From the NCBI GenBank assembly GCA_002306375.1, contig DBRU01000109.1, forward strand, positions 407 to 30,122: DNA of 29,716 nt, in the 5' to 3' direction. Numbering within the stretch: the first letter of the stretch is position 1; every line of letters begins with the position of its first letter. Below, piece by piece: positions 1 through 7,475 of this stretch. Source of the stretch: Faecalibacterium sp. UBA1360. GTDB taxonomy: Bacteria; Bacillota; Clostridia; Oscillospirales; Ruminococcaceae. A program made the translations under genes and the position numbers. The notes beneath the pieces were generated by a model that saw only the letters and a list, made by a program, of their open reading frames with translations, was not told the DNA's origin and ran no database searches.

Positions 1-278
1 CCGCCCTTCATGGGGATGCCCACCACCGGCAGGGTGGTGTTGGCGGCAAAAGCGCCGGCCAGATGGGCGGCCATGCCCGCCGCGCACAGGATCACGCCGA
101 ACCCGTTGTCCCGGGCGCTCTTGGCAAAGGCCGCGGCGGCTTCGGGGGTGCGGTGGGCCGACAGGATGCGCGCTTCATAGGGCACGCCGAATTCTTTCAG
201 CACGGTGCAGGCGCCCTTGACCACCGGCCAGTCGCTGTCGGAACCCATGATGACGGCTACTTTTTTGCGGTTTTCCAT
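1..278 (-). CDS. purE: PurE, N5-carboxyaminoimidazole ribonucleotide mutase (3' part outside window)
   Basis: Catalyses conversion of N5-CAIR to CAIR in de novo purine synthesis in the cytoplasm. The first 92 residues are visible. They show the class I PurE signatures: the N-terminal MGSDSDWPVV phosphate-binding segment, SAHRTPE, and GMAAHLAG. The rest runs off the left edge, so about half of the usual ~160-170 aa is seen. The ATG at 278 follows AGGGAGG with a 9-nt spacer. The gene is preceded by a leader of about 200 nt ending in a terminator-like hairpin, which suggests transcriptional attenuation. Other pur genes probably lie to the left, but this cannot be seen. Confidence 0.95.
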   Translation of the reverse strand, partial: MENRKKVAVIMGSDSDWPVVKGACTVLKEFGVPYEARILSAHRTPEAAAAFAKSARDNGFGVILCAAGMAAHLAGAFAANTTLPVVGIPMKG

Positions 279-510
279 ACTTGATAACCTCCCTGGAAAA
301 ATAAAACAGCGCAGCGTACACGTACACTGCGCTTACCGGGTAGAATTGGATACACGGCTGCCACCTTGTTGCGTGCACGGGTGCACGCGGGGAGTTTTGC
401 GGTTCGTCAACGGATACGGCACAGCGCACCCTCCTTAACAAAGTATCGCCCCAGGCAAACAGGTGGGCAACCTGTAAATTCAGTGTAAAGCCCCCGGCGA
501 AAAAAAGCAA
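279..510 (-). promoter_or_regulatory. purE promoter and structured leader
   Basis: On the minus strand a promoter TTGCTT (510-505), 17-nt spacer, TACACT (487-482) would start RNA near 475. The leader of about 195 nt contains an ACAGGT/ACCTGT hairpin (about 477-460), an AAGGAGG at about 436-430 with no recognised gene behind it, and a final hairpin at 333-308. No known riboswitch class was recognised; the purine, ZTP and PRPP consensus elements were not evident by eye. A second weak -10 (GATACT, near 447) is possible. The 123-codon frame open through this leader runs into purE out of frame and does not look coding. Confidence 0.5.
296..333 (-). terminator. Terminator-like hairpin (candidate attenuator) upstream of purE
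   Basis: Reading the minus strand, arms at 333-322 and 319-308 form a 12-bp stem with one mismatch (AGCGCAGTGTAC against GTACGCTGCGCT), followed by a T-rich run TGTTTTATTTTT (307-296). It lies between the predicted purE promoter and the purE ribosome site, so it would stop transcription before the gene unless prevented. This makes it a candidate attenuator. The drawn loop is only 2 nt, so the real hairpin would open by one or two pairs. No trans-acting binding site is identified. Confidence 0.5.
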
Positions 511-627
511 GCGGGGGCAAGGGTTTTCAGCCATGTGGACCACCCCCAACAGTTTTGCCCGGCGCTTTTTGTCGATTTTGATGGCCGAAAAAACAGGGAA
601 GTATGACTTTGCCCGGCCCGGTTTTTC

Positions 628-657
628 TTGTATCCGGGCCCCAAAACATGCTATACT
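628..657 (+). promoter_or_regulatory. Promoter of the NeuD/PglD-like gene
   Basis: TTGTAT (628-633), 18-nt spacer, TATACT (652-657). Expected start is near 664, giving a 5' leader of about 24 nt before the ATG at 688. Confidence 0.6.
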
Positions 658-687
658 GTGCTAAAAAGCCGAAAGGTCGTGTTTGGT

Positions 688-1218
688 ATGGCATTGTTGC
701 AGACAAACCGGAAGATCCTGGTGCTGGGACGGGGCGGTTTCGGCACACAGCTGGGCGAGATGCTGCGGGATACGGGCTGGGGCGAACCGGTCTACCTGGA
801 CGACAAAGCCCCGGGCTGCGCCGGTATGCTGCGGGACTACATCGACCCCGTCCTGCGCCGCCGCTGCAAGGCTGCCTTTGTGGCGGTGGGGGACAACGCT
901 TTGCGCCGGGACCTGCTGCAAAAGCTGCGGGCTGTGGGGTATGAGCTGCCGGTGTTCATCCACCCGGCGGCGGAGGTGTGTTCTTCGGCCAGTCTGGGCG
1001 CGGGCACCGTGGTGCTGCCCTTTGCCTTTGTGGGGGCCAACGTGCGCACCGGCCCGGGTTGCCTGCTCAACGCGGGGACGATCCTGGACCACGACGCCCG
1101 CCTGGGCACGGCGGTCCACCTGGCCCCCGGGGCCATCGTCAAGGCCGGGGCCGACGTGGCGGACCTGACCAAGGTGGACTCCGGCCAGATCGTCCGTTCC
1201 CCCTGGGAAACGACCTGA
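688..1218 (+). CDS. NeuD/PglD-like sugar O- or N-acyltransferase (short form)
   Basis: A 176-aa protein. Residues 8-90 look like a PglD_N Rossmann-like domain that binds sugar nucleotide (VLGRGGFGTQ near the start). Residues about 95-165 resemble a left-handed beta-helix of hexapeptide repeats, including the NAGTILDHD segment typical of the NeuD family, where the histidine serves as general base. NeuD/PglD proteins are usually 200-220 aa and have several more repeats, so this copy is short at the C-terminus. The ATG at 688 is preferred over upstream in-frame starts because it follows the promoter and an AAAGG. It stands alone with its own promoter and terminator. Substrate unknown; it could act on the surface glycan made by the cap genes, but that is inference. 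Confidence 0.7.
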   Translation: MALLQTNRKILVLGRGGFGTQLGEMLRDTGWGEPVYLDDKAPGCAGMLRDYIDPVLRRRCKAAFVAVGDNALRRDLLQKLRAVGYELPVFIHPAAEVCSSASLGAGTVVLPFAFVGANVRTGPGCLLNAGTILDHDARLGTAVHLAPGAIVKAGADVADLTKVDSGQIVRSPWETT

Positions 1219-1245
1219 CCTATCCTTTGTTCTACATAACAGCAG

Positions 1246-1284
1246 CCGCCCGGCGGGAAACGCCCCGCCGGGCGGTATTTTTTT
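1246..1284 (+). terminator. Rho-independent terminator
   Basis: Perfect 12-bp stem CCGCCCGGCGGG (1246-1257) with CCCGCCGGGCGG (1264-1275), 6-nt loop, then TATTTTTTT. It ends the acyltransferase transcript. Confidence 0.9.
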
Positions 1285-1295
1285 ATGCGGCAGGA

Positions 1296-1355
1296 TTGAC
1301 AACAGAGCTACCTTGCATTACAATATAGTCGAAGGAACCTTGCAATGCAAGGTAG
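1296..1355 (+). promoter_or_regulatory. padR promoter with inverted-repeat operator
   Basis: TTGACA (1296-1301), 17-nt spacer, TACAAT (1319-1324). CTACCTTGCAT lies in the spacer (1308-1318) and its exact inverse ATGCAAGGTAG lies downstream (1345-1355). A nested copy, ACCTTGCA followed directly by the inverse ATGCAAGGT (1337-1353), gives a tight palindrome. The repeats flank the transcription start, as expected for autorepression by the PadR protein encoded just downstream. The link to PadR is inference. Confidence 0.75.
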
Positions 1356-1370
1356 TAAAGGAGGGGCGCC

Positions 1371-1691
1371 GTGTTTGAACGATCACAGCTGAACAAGGGC
1401 ACCCTGGAAGGCTGCATCCTCAAGATCATCGGGCGGGAACCCTCTTACGGGTATGCCATCGTGGCGGCGCTGCGGCAGGCAGGCTTTGCGGACGTGACCG
1501 AAGGCACGCTCTACCCGCTGCTGCTGCGCCTGGAGCGAAAGGGGATGCTCAACGCGGCCTATCAGGCGTCCCCCAACGGGCCCAGCCGTAAATATTACAG
1601 CCTGACCGAGCAGGGGAGCCAATACCTGGCGGAATTCGAGCAGGCCTGGCGCTCCACCGCCGCGGCGGTGGAGGCCATTCTGCAAGACTGA
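1371..1691 (+). CDS. PadR-family transcriptional regulator
   Basis: A 106-aa winged-helix repressor of the small PadR subfamily. The protein begins with the typical LNKGTLEGCILKII helix, followed by PSYGYAIVAAL, then the recognition region TEGTLYPLLLRLERKGML, and the GPSRKYYSLTEQG wing, all at the usual positions. The start is GTG at 1371 behind AAAGGAGG. Small PadR proteins usually repress themselves and a neighbouring membrane-protein gene in response to drugs or cell-envelope stress. The palindrome in its own promoter and the membrane-protein gene 31 bp downstream fit this. The effector is unknown. Confidence 0.95.
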   Translation: MFERSQLNKGTLEGCILKIIGREPSYGYAIVAALRQAGFADVTEGTLYPLLLRLERKGMLNAAYQASPNGPSRKYYSLTEQGSQYLAEFEQAWRSTAAAVEAILQD

Positions 1692-1722
1692 ACATCAGTG
1701 ACAGCGAAAGGATGTGAACATC

Positions 1723-2421
1723 ATGCTGCGAAACCTGATACAAAACGAATATACCGAACTGTACAAGGAAAATCGGCTGCGCAGTTCCACCCTGAACAAG
1801 CGCAATCAGGACATCCTGCGGCAGGTACATGCCCGGATGATGTCCTACACATGGAACTGCTATGAGATCGAACTGGTACGCAAAGACCTGATCGGCATGG
1901 CCGCCCGGGCAGAAGCGCAGGACCATGACCTTGAGCAGGTCATGGGGTGTGACCCGGATGAATACTGCCGCCAGATCGTGGATGACATCGACCGCGGCAG
2001 TCCGCTGGACTATCTCTCCACATGGTATCCCGCTTTTTATCTGCTCTATGCGGTGTTCAACGTCATTGCTCTTGTGATCAGCGGGGGCACTGCCGATGCA
2101 AGTCTGGTCCGGGAGCTGATGTCCCCGTTCCTGTTTCTGCTTTGGCTGTATCTTTGCGCCTGGCTGCACCGCATCGGGCATCGGCTGTGTCTGCGGTTTG
2201 GTATGTGGGTGGAAATGGGCTGGAATATTCTTTTGCTGGCTTTGTTTATGTGGCTGTGCATCTATTCCGGCAAGCTGTTGTCGAGCTTTCCTGTTACCAT
2301 GCCTCTTTGGCTGGCAATTTTGTACCAGCTGGCCTGGGCCGTGGGCAGCCAGCTTTGGCAGAACACCCGCTACAACCGCTACGCCCAAGACCATCCCTGG
2401 CGGGAGCAGCCCCGCACCTGA
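1723..2421 (+). CDS. DUF1048/DUF1129-like membrane protein partner of PadR
   Basis: A 232-aa protein. The N-terminal ~90 residues are charged and predicted cytoplasmic, and resemble the DUF1048-like cytosolic region (a helical segment ending near DLEQVMGCDPDEYCRQI). They are followed by about four hydrophobic segments (residues roughly 100-125, 130-150, 168-190, 197-217). The ATG at 1723 is chosen because AAAGGA lies 10 nt upstream; the GTG at 1714 is too close to that site. It is co-transcribed with padR (31-bp gap). PadR regulons often include such a membrane protein of unknown biochemical role. No catalytic motif is visible. Family assignment is by resemblance and is moderate. Confidence 0.75.
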   Translation: MLRNLIQNEYTELYKENRLRSSTLNKRNQDILRQVHARMMSYTWNCYEIELVRKDLIGMAARAEAQDHDLEQVMGCDPDEYCRQIVDDIDRGSPLDYLSTWYPAFYLLYAVFNVIALVISGGTADASLVRELMSPFLFLLWLYLCAWLHRIGHRLCLRFGMWVEMGWNILLLALFMWLCIYSGKLLSSFPVTMPLWLAILYQLAWAVGSQLWQNTRYNRYAQDHPWREQPRT

Positions 2422-2437
2422 TACGCCATTCCCGTTT

Positions 2438-2503
2438 CATCATAAAAGCATCGCCCCCGCCGCATGGTTCTGCGGCGGGGGCATTGCGTTTGCTTTTATG
2501 ATG
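2438..2503. terminator. Bidirectional terminator between convergent transcripts
   Basis: A 12-bp GC stem GCCCCCGCCGCA (2453-2464) / TGCGGCGGGGGC (2471-2482) lies inside an outer inverted repeat CATAAAAGCA (2441-2450) / TGCTTTTATG (2491-2500). T-rich flanks on both sides let it end both the padR operon and the leu operon. Confidence 0.85.
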
Positions 2504-2506
2504 CGA

Positions 2507-3577
2507 TCAGATATGTGCAAGAATGGCGTCGCCCATGGCCGTGCAGCCCACTTTGGTGCGGCCTTCCTGCATGATGTCGGCGGTGCGCAGCCCTTCGTCC
2601 AGCACGGCGGAAACAGCGGCCTCGATCTCGTCGGCTTCCGCCGCCATGCCGAAGCTGTACCGCAGCATCATGGCCGCGGACAAAATGCAGGCGATGGGGT
2701 TGACCACGTCCTGCCCGGCAATGTCGGGGGCGGAGCCGTGGATGGGCTCATACAGGCCGTTGGTGCCTTCGCCCAGGCTGGAGGAGGGCACCATGCCGAT
2801 GCTGCCGGTGATCTCGCTGGCCTCGTCGGACAGGATGTCGCCGAACATGTTCTCGGTGACGATCACGTCGAACTGGGCCGGGTTCTTGCAGATCTGCATG
2901 GCGGCGTTGTCCACGAACATCTCGCCGTATTCCACTTCCGGGTACTCGGCGGCCAGGCGGTGCATCACGGCCCGCCACAACCGGCTGGTGTCCAGCACGT
3001 TGGCCTTGTCCACGCAGGTCAGCTTCTTGCGGCGCTTCATGGCCGTCTCAAAGCCGATGCGCCCGATGCGCTCGATCTCGTGCTCGGCATAGGGCATGGT
3101 GTCCACGGCGATCTTCTCGCCGTTTTCTTCGTATGTATTGTGCTCGCCGAAGTACACGCCGCCGATGAGCTCCCGCACCACGATGAAGTCGATGCCCTTG
3201 TCCACGATCTCCTGTTTCAGCGGGCTGGCATCGGCCAGCTGGGGCCAGATCTTGGCCGGGCGGCTGTTGGAGTACAGCCCCATGCCGGCGCGCAGCCGCA
3301 AAAGGCCTTTTTCCGGGCGCTTGTCCCCGGGCATGCCCTCCCACTTGGGTCCGCCGATGGCGCCCAGCAGCACACTGTCCGCCGCCAGGCACTTGTCCAG
3401 CTCGGACTGGGGCAGGGGATCACCGAATTTGTCGATGGCCTCGCCGCCCATGTAGGCGCGGGTGTAGGTGAAGGTGTGGCCGTGCTTGGCGGCGATCTTG
3501 TCCAGTACCCGCACCGCCTGAGTCACGATCTCGGGGCTGGAGCAGTCACCGTAGATCAGGGCGATATTCTTCTGCAT
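2507..3577 (-). CDS. leuB: 3-isopropylmalate dehydrogenase LeuB
   Basis: NAD-dependent oxidative decarboxylation of 3-isopropylmalate to 2-oxoisocaproate, the last dedicated step before transamination in leucine synthesis. 356 aa, normal length. Visible family features are the N-terminal IYGDCSSPEIV, LLGAIGGPKW (residues about 74-83), the arginine-rich substrate segment RPEKGLLRLR, and the metal/NAD signature NMFGDILSDEASEITGS. It is the last gene of the leuACDB operon and starts 1 nt after the leuD stop codon, so translation is probably coupled. It ends at the shared bidirectional terminator. Confidence 0.98.
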   Translation of the reverse strand: MQKNIALIYGDCSSPEIVTQAVRVLDKIAAKHGHTFTYTRAYMGGEAIDKFGDPLPQSELDKCLAADSVLLGAIGGPKWEGMPGDKRPEKGLLRLRAGMGLYSNSRPAKIWPQLADASPLKQEIVDKGIDFIVVRELIGGVYFGEHNTYEENGEKIAVDTMPYAEHEIERIGRIGFETAMKRRKKLTCVDKANVLDTSRLWRAVMHRLAAEYPEVEYGEMFVDNAAMQICKNPAQFDVIVTENMFGDILSDEASEITGSIGMVPSSSLGEGTNGLYEPIHGSAPDIAGQDVVNPIACILSAAMMLRYSFGMAAEADEIEAAVSAVLDEGLRTADIMQEGRTKVGCTAMGDAILAHI

Positions 3578-3578
3578 C

Positions 3579-4067
3579 TTAGTTGCCCTCCCGGATGCTG
3601 GCCATCAGGCCGCCTTTTTGGATGATGTTCTGGATAAAGGGCGGGAACGGTTCCGCCTGGAACACGGCCCCGGTGGTCACGTCGGTGATGACACCGGTAT
3701 CAAAGTCGATGGCCACCGTGTCGCCGTCGGCAATGGCCTCGCTGGCGGCGGGGCATTCGAGGATGGGCAGGCCGATGTTGATGGCGTTGCGGTAGAAGAT
3801 GCGGGCAAAGCTCTTGGCGATGACGCAGTCCACGCCGGCGGACTTGATGGCCAGGGGCGCGTGCTCGCGGGAGGACCCGCACCCGAAGTTTTCGCCGCCC
3901 ACCATGATGTCGCCGGCCTTGACCTTGGTGATGAAGGTCTTGTCGATGTCCTCCATGCAGTGGCTGGCCAGTTCCTTGGCGTCTTGGGTGTTCAGGTAAC
4001 GGGCGGGAATGATGACGTCGGTGTCGATGTTGTCCCCGTATTTGTAAACAGTACCCTGTGCTTTCAT
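3579..4067 (-). CDS. leuD: 3-isopropylmalate dehydratase small subunit LeuD
   Basis: Small subunit of isopropylmalate isomerase, which works with LeuC to convert 2- to 3-isopropylmalate. 162 aa, the compact type seen with the ~420-aa LeuC class. Shows [17 protein letters not shown] near the N-terminus, the [15 protein letters not shown] active-site loop, and the [18 protein letters not shown] segment. The ATG at 4067 is chosen over the TTG at 4073 because GGGAGG sits 7 nt upstream of the ATG. It begins just after the leuC stop (4070), with its ribosome site inside the end of leuC. Confidence 0.97.
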   Translation of the reverse strand: MKAQGTVYKYGDNIDTDVIIPARYLNTQDAKELASHCMEDIDKTFITKVKAGDIMVGGENFGCGSSREHAPLAIKSAGVDCVIAKSFARIFYRNAINIGLPILECPAASEAIADGDTVAIDFDTGVITDVTTGAVFQAEPFPPFIQNIIQKGGLMASIREGN

Positions 4068-4069
4068 CT

Positions 4070-5329
4070 TCAAACCTCCCTCGGGTCGGTGATGCGGCCG
4101 GTCAGCGCGCTGGCGGCGGCGGTGGCGGGGCTGGCCAGATAGATCTCGGAATCCACATGGCCCATGCGTCCCACAAAGTTGCGGTTGGTGGTGGACACAC
4201 AGCGTTCACCCTCGGCCAGAATGCCCATGTACCCGCCCAGGCAGGGCCCGCAGGTGGGGGTGGAGACGATGCACCCGGCGTCGATGAAGTCGGTGGTGTA
4301 GCCACGCAGGATGCACTCCTTGTACACGGCCATGGTGGCGGGGATGATGATGACCCGCACGCCCTTGGCCACGTGGCGGCCTTTCAGCACCTTCCAGGCG
4401 GCCTCCATGTCCTCCAGACGGCCGTTGGTGCAGGAACCGATCACCACCTGGTCGATGGCAATGTCCTTGCCCTCGGCGGCGGGGTGGGTGTTTTCCGGCA
4501 GATGGGGGTAGGAGACGGTGGGCGCCAGGGTGTCCAGGTCGATGACGACCGTGCGCTCGTACTCGGCGTCGGCGTCGGCCTCGTACTTGACCCAGGGACG
4601 CTGGCTGCGGCCCTTGAGATAGGCCTCGCAGGTCTCATCCACCGGGAAGATGCCGTTCTTGGCGCCGGCTTCGATGGCCATGTTGCAGATGCACAGCCGG
4701 TCCTCCATGGTCAGGCTCTTGACGCCCTCGCCCACGAACTCCAGGCTCTTGTACAAAGCGCCCGAAACACCGATCATGCCGATCAGGTGCAGGATCACGT
4801 CCTTGCCGGAGACAGGGGCCTTCAAAGCGCCGGTCAGCTCCACCTTGATGGCGGCGGGGACCTTGAACCAGGCCATGCCGGTGGCCATACCGGCGGCCAT
4901 GTCGGTGGACCCCACGCCGGTGGAGAAGGCGCCCACCGCACCGTAGGTGCAGGTGTGGCTGTCGGCGCCGATGATGCAGTCACCGGCGGTCACGATGCCC
5001 TTTTCGGGCAGCAGGGCGTGCTCGACGCCCATGGTGCCCACGTCGTAGAAGTTGAGGATGTCGTACTTGTTGGCGAACTCCCGGCATTTCTTGGACTGCT
5101 GGGCGCTCTTGATGTCCTTGTTGGGCACAAAGTGGTCCAGCACGATGTTCACGCGGGTCTTGTCGAACACCGAGTCAAACCCGGCCTTCTCAAACTCGTT
5201 GATGGCCACCGGGGTGGTGATGTCGTTGCCCAGCACGATGTCCAGCCTGGCGTTGATGAGCTGCCCCGCCTTGACCGAATCGGCCCCGCAGTGGGCGGCC
5301 AAAATCTTTTGGGTCATGGTCATTCCCAT
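4070..5329 (-). CDS. leuC: 3-isopropylmalate dehydratase large subunit LeuC
   Basis: Aconitase-family [4Fe-4S] enzyme and catalytic subunit of isopropylmalate isomerase. 419 aa, of the shorter (about 420 aa) LeuC/HacA-like class rather than the ~470-aa E. coli type. The three cluster cysteines are visible: C300 in VIGSCTNGR, then C360 and C363 in [18 protein letters not shown] (about 121-130) is the aconitase signature region. The ATG at 5329 has GGAGG 8 nt upstream. It follows leuA by 29 bp and precedes leuD almost without a gap. Confidence 0.98.
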   Translation of the reverse strand: MGMTMTQKILAAHCGADSVKAGQLINARLDIVLGNDITTPVAINEFEKAGFDSVFDKTRVNIVLDHFVPNKDIKSAQQSKKCREFANKYDILNFYDVGTMGVEHALLPEKGIVTAGDCIIGADSHTCTYGAVGAFSTGVGSTDMAAGMATGMAWFKVPAAIKVELTGALKAPVSGKDVILHLIGMIGVSGALYKSLEFVGEGVKSLTMEDRLCICNMAIEAGAKNGIFPVDETCEAYLKGRSQRPWVKYEADADAEYERTVVIDLDTLAPTVSYPHLPENTHPAAEGKDIAIDQVVIGSCTNGRLEDMEAAWKVLKGRHVAKGVRVIIIPATMAVYKECILRGYTTDFIDAGCIVSTPTCGPCLGGYMGILAEGERCVSTTNRNFVGRMGHVDSEIYLASPATAAASALTGRITDPREV

Positions 5330-5358
5330 GGCAAAAACCTCCGTTTACCCTGTTCGGG

Positions 5359-7026
5359 TCATTTGTTGTTGATAGCGCTCACCAGCGCGCGGATGCCCGC
5401 CACGATGATGTCGGTGTGGGTGCCGCAGCCCCAGGTCTCCTCGCCGCTGGCCCATTTCAGGCCCACATAGCTGCACGCGCGGCTGTTGGTGTCGGAGTCC
5501 AGGGCGTGCTCGCTGTAATGCACCAGGGTGAAGTGCAGCCCGGTCTCCTGTTCGATGGCGGTGGCCACCGCGTCCAGACGGCCGTTGCCGGTGGCGCGGC
5601 AGACCTTGGTCTCGTCGTTGACCCGCAGGGTCACATCGGCGGTGATCGTGTTGTCCGGGTTCTGGATGAAGTGGGCTTCGGGAACATTCAGCGGCTTGGT
5701 GTGGTTGAGGTAGGCCCGCTCGAACACATACAGAACTTCCTTCACGCTCAGCTCGCGATGCTCGTGGTCGGACACATCCTTGACCCGGTACCCCAGATCC
5801 TCCCGCATGCGGGGCGGGGGATTGTAGCCGTAGTTCTGTTGGAGCAAGAATCCGATGCCGCCCTTGCCGCTCTGGCTGTTGATGCGGATGACGTCGGCGT
5901 CGTAGGTGCGGCCGATGTCGTGGGGGTCGATGGGGATGTACGGGCAGGTCCACTCGTGCAGGTCATGCTCCCGCCGCCAGTTCATGCCCTTGGCGATGGC
6001 GTCCTGGTGGCTGCCGCTGAACGCCGCGAACACCAGGCTGCCGGCGTAGGGCGTGCGCTCGTACACGTGCATGCGGGTGACCCGCTCGTACACTTCGCAG
6101 ATGCCCGGCATGTCGGAGAAGTCCAGCTTGGGGTCCACGCCGTGGCTGTACATGTTCATGGCCAGGGTGATGGCATCCACGTTGCCGGTGCGCTCGCCGT
6201 TGCCAAACAGGCAGCACTCGATGCGCTGGGCCCCGGCCAGCACGGCCAGCTCGGCGTCGGCCACGCCGCAGCCCCGGTCGTTGTGGGGATGGGTGGACAG
6301 GATCACGCTGTCGCGGTATTTCAGGTGCTTGGAGCACCACTCGATCTGGTTGGCGTACACGTGGGGCATGCTCATCTCCACGGTCACCGGCAGGTTGATG
6401 ATCATGGGGCGCTCGGGGGTGGGCTGCATCACGTCCAGCACGGCGTTGCACACTTCCACGGCGTATTCGGGCTCGGTGCCGGTGAAGCTCTCGGGGCTGT
6501 ACTCGAACAGGAAGTTGCCCTCGTACTCTTCGCTGAGCTGCTTGACCAGCTTGGCGCCGTCCACGGCGATCTGCTTGATCTCTTCCTTGCTCTTGCGGAA
6601 CACCTGTTCCCGCTGGGCCACGCTGGTGGAGTTGTAGAAGTGGATGATGGCCCGGGGCGCGCCCTTGACGGCCTCAAAGGTGCGACGGATGATGTGGTCG
6701 CGGCACTGGGTCAGCACCTGGACGGTCACGTCTTCGGGGATGCGGTTGCCGTCGATCAGGGTGCGCAGGAAGGTGTATTCGGTCTCGCTGGCGGCGGGGA
6801 AGCCCACCTCGATCTCCTTGAAGCCCACCTTGATGAGCATGTCATAGAATTCCAGCTTTTCTTCCAGGTTCATGGGCACGATCAGGCTCTGGTTGCCGTC
6901 CCGCAGATCCACGCTGCACCAGGCCGGGGCCTGTTCGATGTGGTCCTTCTGGGGCCATTCATAGACATGGCCCGGCTCCACCGGCGGGGGATAGTAGCCT
7001 ACGTGATACTTGGTTGCGTCCATCAT
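5359..7026 (-). CDS. leuA: 2-isopropylmalate synthase LeuA (type 2)
   Basis: First committed step of leucine synthesis: acetyl-CoA plus 2-oxoisovalerate to 2-isopropylmalate. 555 aa, the long type 2 form. The TIM-barrel domain shows WCSVDLRDGNQSL (residues 36-48, metal and catalytic residues) and the metal-binding HPHND (246-250). NGERTGNVDAITLAMN follows. The last ~120 residues correspond to the LeuA regulatory (leucine feedback) domain. The ATG at 7026 follows AAGGAGG; a second ATG lies immediately after. It is controlled by the T-box leader upstream and heads leuACDB. No ilv genes are nearby. Confidence 0.98.
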   Translation of the reverse strand: MMDATKYHVGYYPPPVEPGHVYEWPQKDHIEQAPAWCSVDLRDGNQSLIVPMNLEEKLEFYDMLIKVGFKEIEVGFPAASETEYTFLRTLIDGNRIPEDVTVQVLTQCRDHIIRRTFEAVKGAPRAIIHFYNSTSVAQREQVFRKSKEEIKQIAVDGAKLVKQLSEEYEGNFLFEYSPESFTGTEPEYAVEVCNAVLDVMQPTPERPMIINLPVTVEMSMPHVYANQIEWCSKHLKYRDSVILSTHPHNDRGCGVADAELAVLAGAQRIECCLFGNGERTGNVDAITLAMNMYSHGVDPKLDFSDMPGICEVYERVTRMHVYERTPYAGSLVFAAFSGSHQDAIAKGMNWRREHDLHEWTCPYIPIDPHDIGRTYDADVIRINSQSGKGGIGFLLQQNYGYNPPPRMREDLGYRVKDVSDHEHRELSVKEVLYVFERAYLNHTKPLNVPEAHFIQNPDNTITADVTLRVNDETKVCRATGNGRLDAVATAIEQETGLHFTLVHYSEHALDSDTNSRACSYVGLKWASGEETWGCGTHTDIIVAGIRALVSAINNK

Positions 7027-7077
7027 GATGTGTTGCCTCCTTCAGGTTGTGTGCGCCTTTGCGGAGCGGTTTTTTGC

Positions 7078-7399
7078 AAATAAAAAACCGCCCCTCAAAG
7101 GCAAGTGCCTTTGAGAGACGGGAGCAAATTCATTTTTGCCGTACCCGCGGTACCACTCTCATTGCCGTCCTGAACGGGGCGGCCACTTTGTACGATCGGC
7201 CCGTATGACGGGGCGAATCGCGCCTGTATGATAACGGTCAGGATTCCGTCCGAACCTAACAGGATGCCTGCTCAGCCCGGCTGCTCGGGGGCCAGTGACG
7301 CGAGACCGTCCGCACCGCCTTACACCAACCGGCGGCTCTCTTTGGCTGGAAATCGGAATCGCTTTTTCCCCGTCCACGCATTTCGTATGGATGATAACG
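7078..7399 (-). ncRNA. T-box leader (leucine type) of the leu operon
   Basis: Leader RNA of about 370 nt upstream of leuA. Reading the minus strand, a Stem I apical element is visible (AGAGAG, then GCCGCC-GGTTGGTG-AAGGCGG near 7342-7314). The T-box antiterminator motif GAGAGTGGTACCGCG lies at 7160-7146, and an intrinsic terminator at 7121-7082. The TGGT bulge would pair with an A discriminator base, as in tRNA-Leu. A CTC triplet (7304-7302) is a possible leucine specifier codon, but its loop position was not proven by folding. Uncharged tRNA-Leu would stabilise the antiterminator and switch leuACDB on. Confidence 0.93.
7082..7121 (-). terminator. T-box regulatory terminator
   Basis: On the minus strand CTCAAAGGC / GCCTTTGAG closes a 4-nt ACTT loop. 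It is extended by CCGTCT with GGGCGG pairs and followed by TTTTTTA. It is mutually exclusive with the T-box antiterminator just upstream. Confidence 0.9.
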
Positions 7400-7405
7400 A
7401 AACCA

Positions 7406-7434
7406 AGTGTAACAGATTTCCCAAAATCTGTCAA
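7406..7434 (-). promoter_or_regulatory. leu operon promoter with spacer palindrome
   Basis: TTGACA (7434-7429), 17-nt spacer, TACACT (7411-7406). The 20-bp sequence ACAGATTTTGGGAAATCTGT (7431-7412) is a perfect 8-bp-arm inverted repeat that starts inside the -35 and ends at the -10, a classic repressor-operator position. It loosely resembles a CodY box (AATTTTCNGAAAATT, about four mismatches), but that identity is uncertain. Confidence 0.75.
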
Positions 7435-7475
7435 GCATCCGGGAAGGATTTGGGCAAAGTTCCGCCGCATCGGCC

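Noticed and set aside
175..549. 124-codon minus-strand frame running through the purE leader into purE out of frame
   Set aside because: No family resemblance, and it overlaps purE in another frame. The leader's AAGGAGG is noted instead as part of an unexplained regulatory region.
4058..5470. 470-codon + strand frame opposite leuC
   Set aside because: Antisense shadow of leuC, whose cluster cysteines and length are intact. The shadow is Gly/His/Val-rich with no recognisable motif.
7412..7431. Palindrome in the leu promoter as a definite CodY box
   Set aside because: About four of the defined positions differ from AATTTTCNGAAAATT, so it is reported only as an operator of unknown owner.
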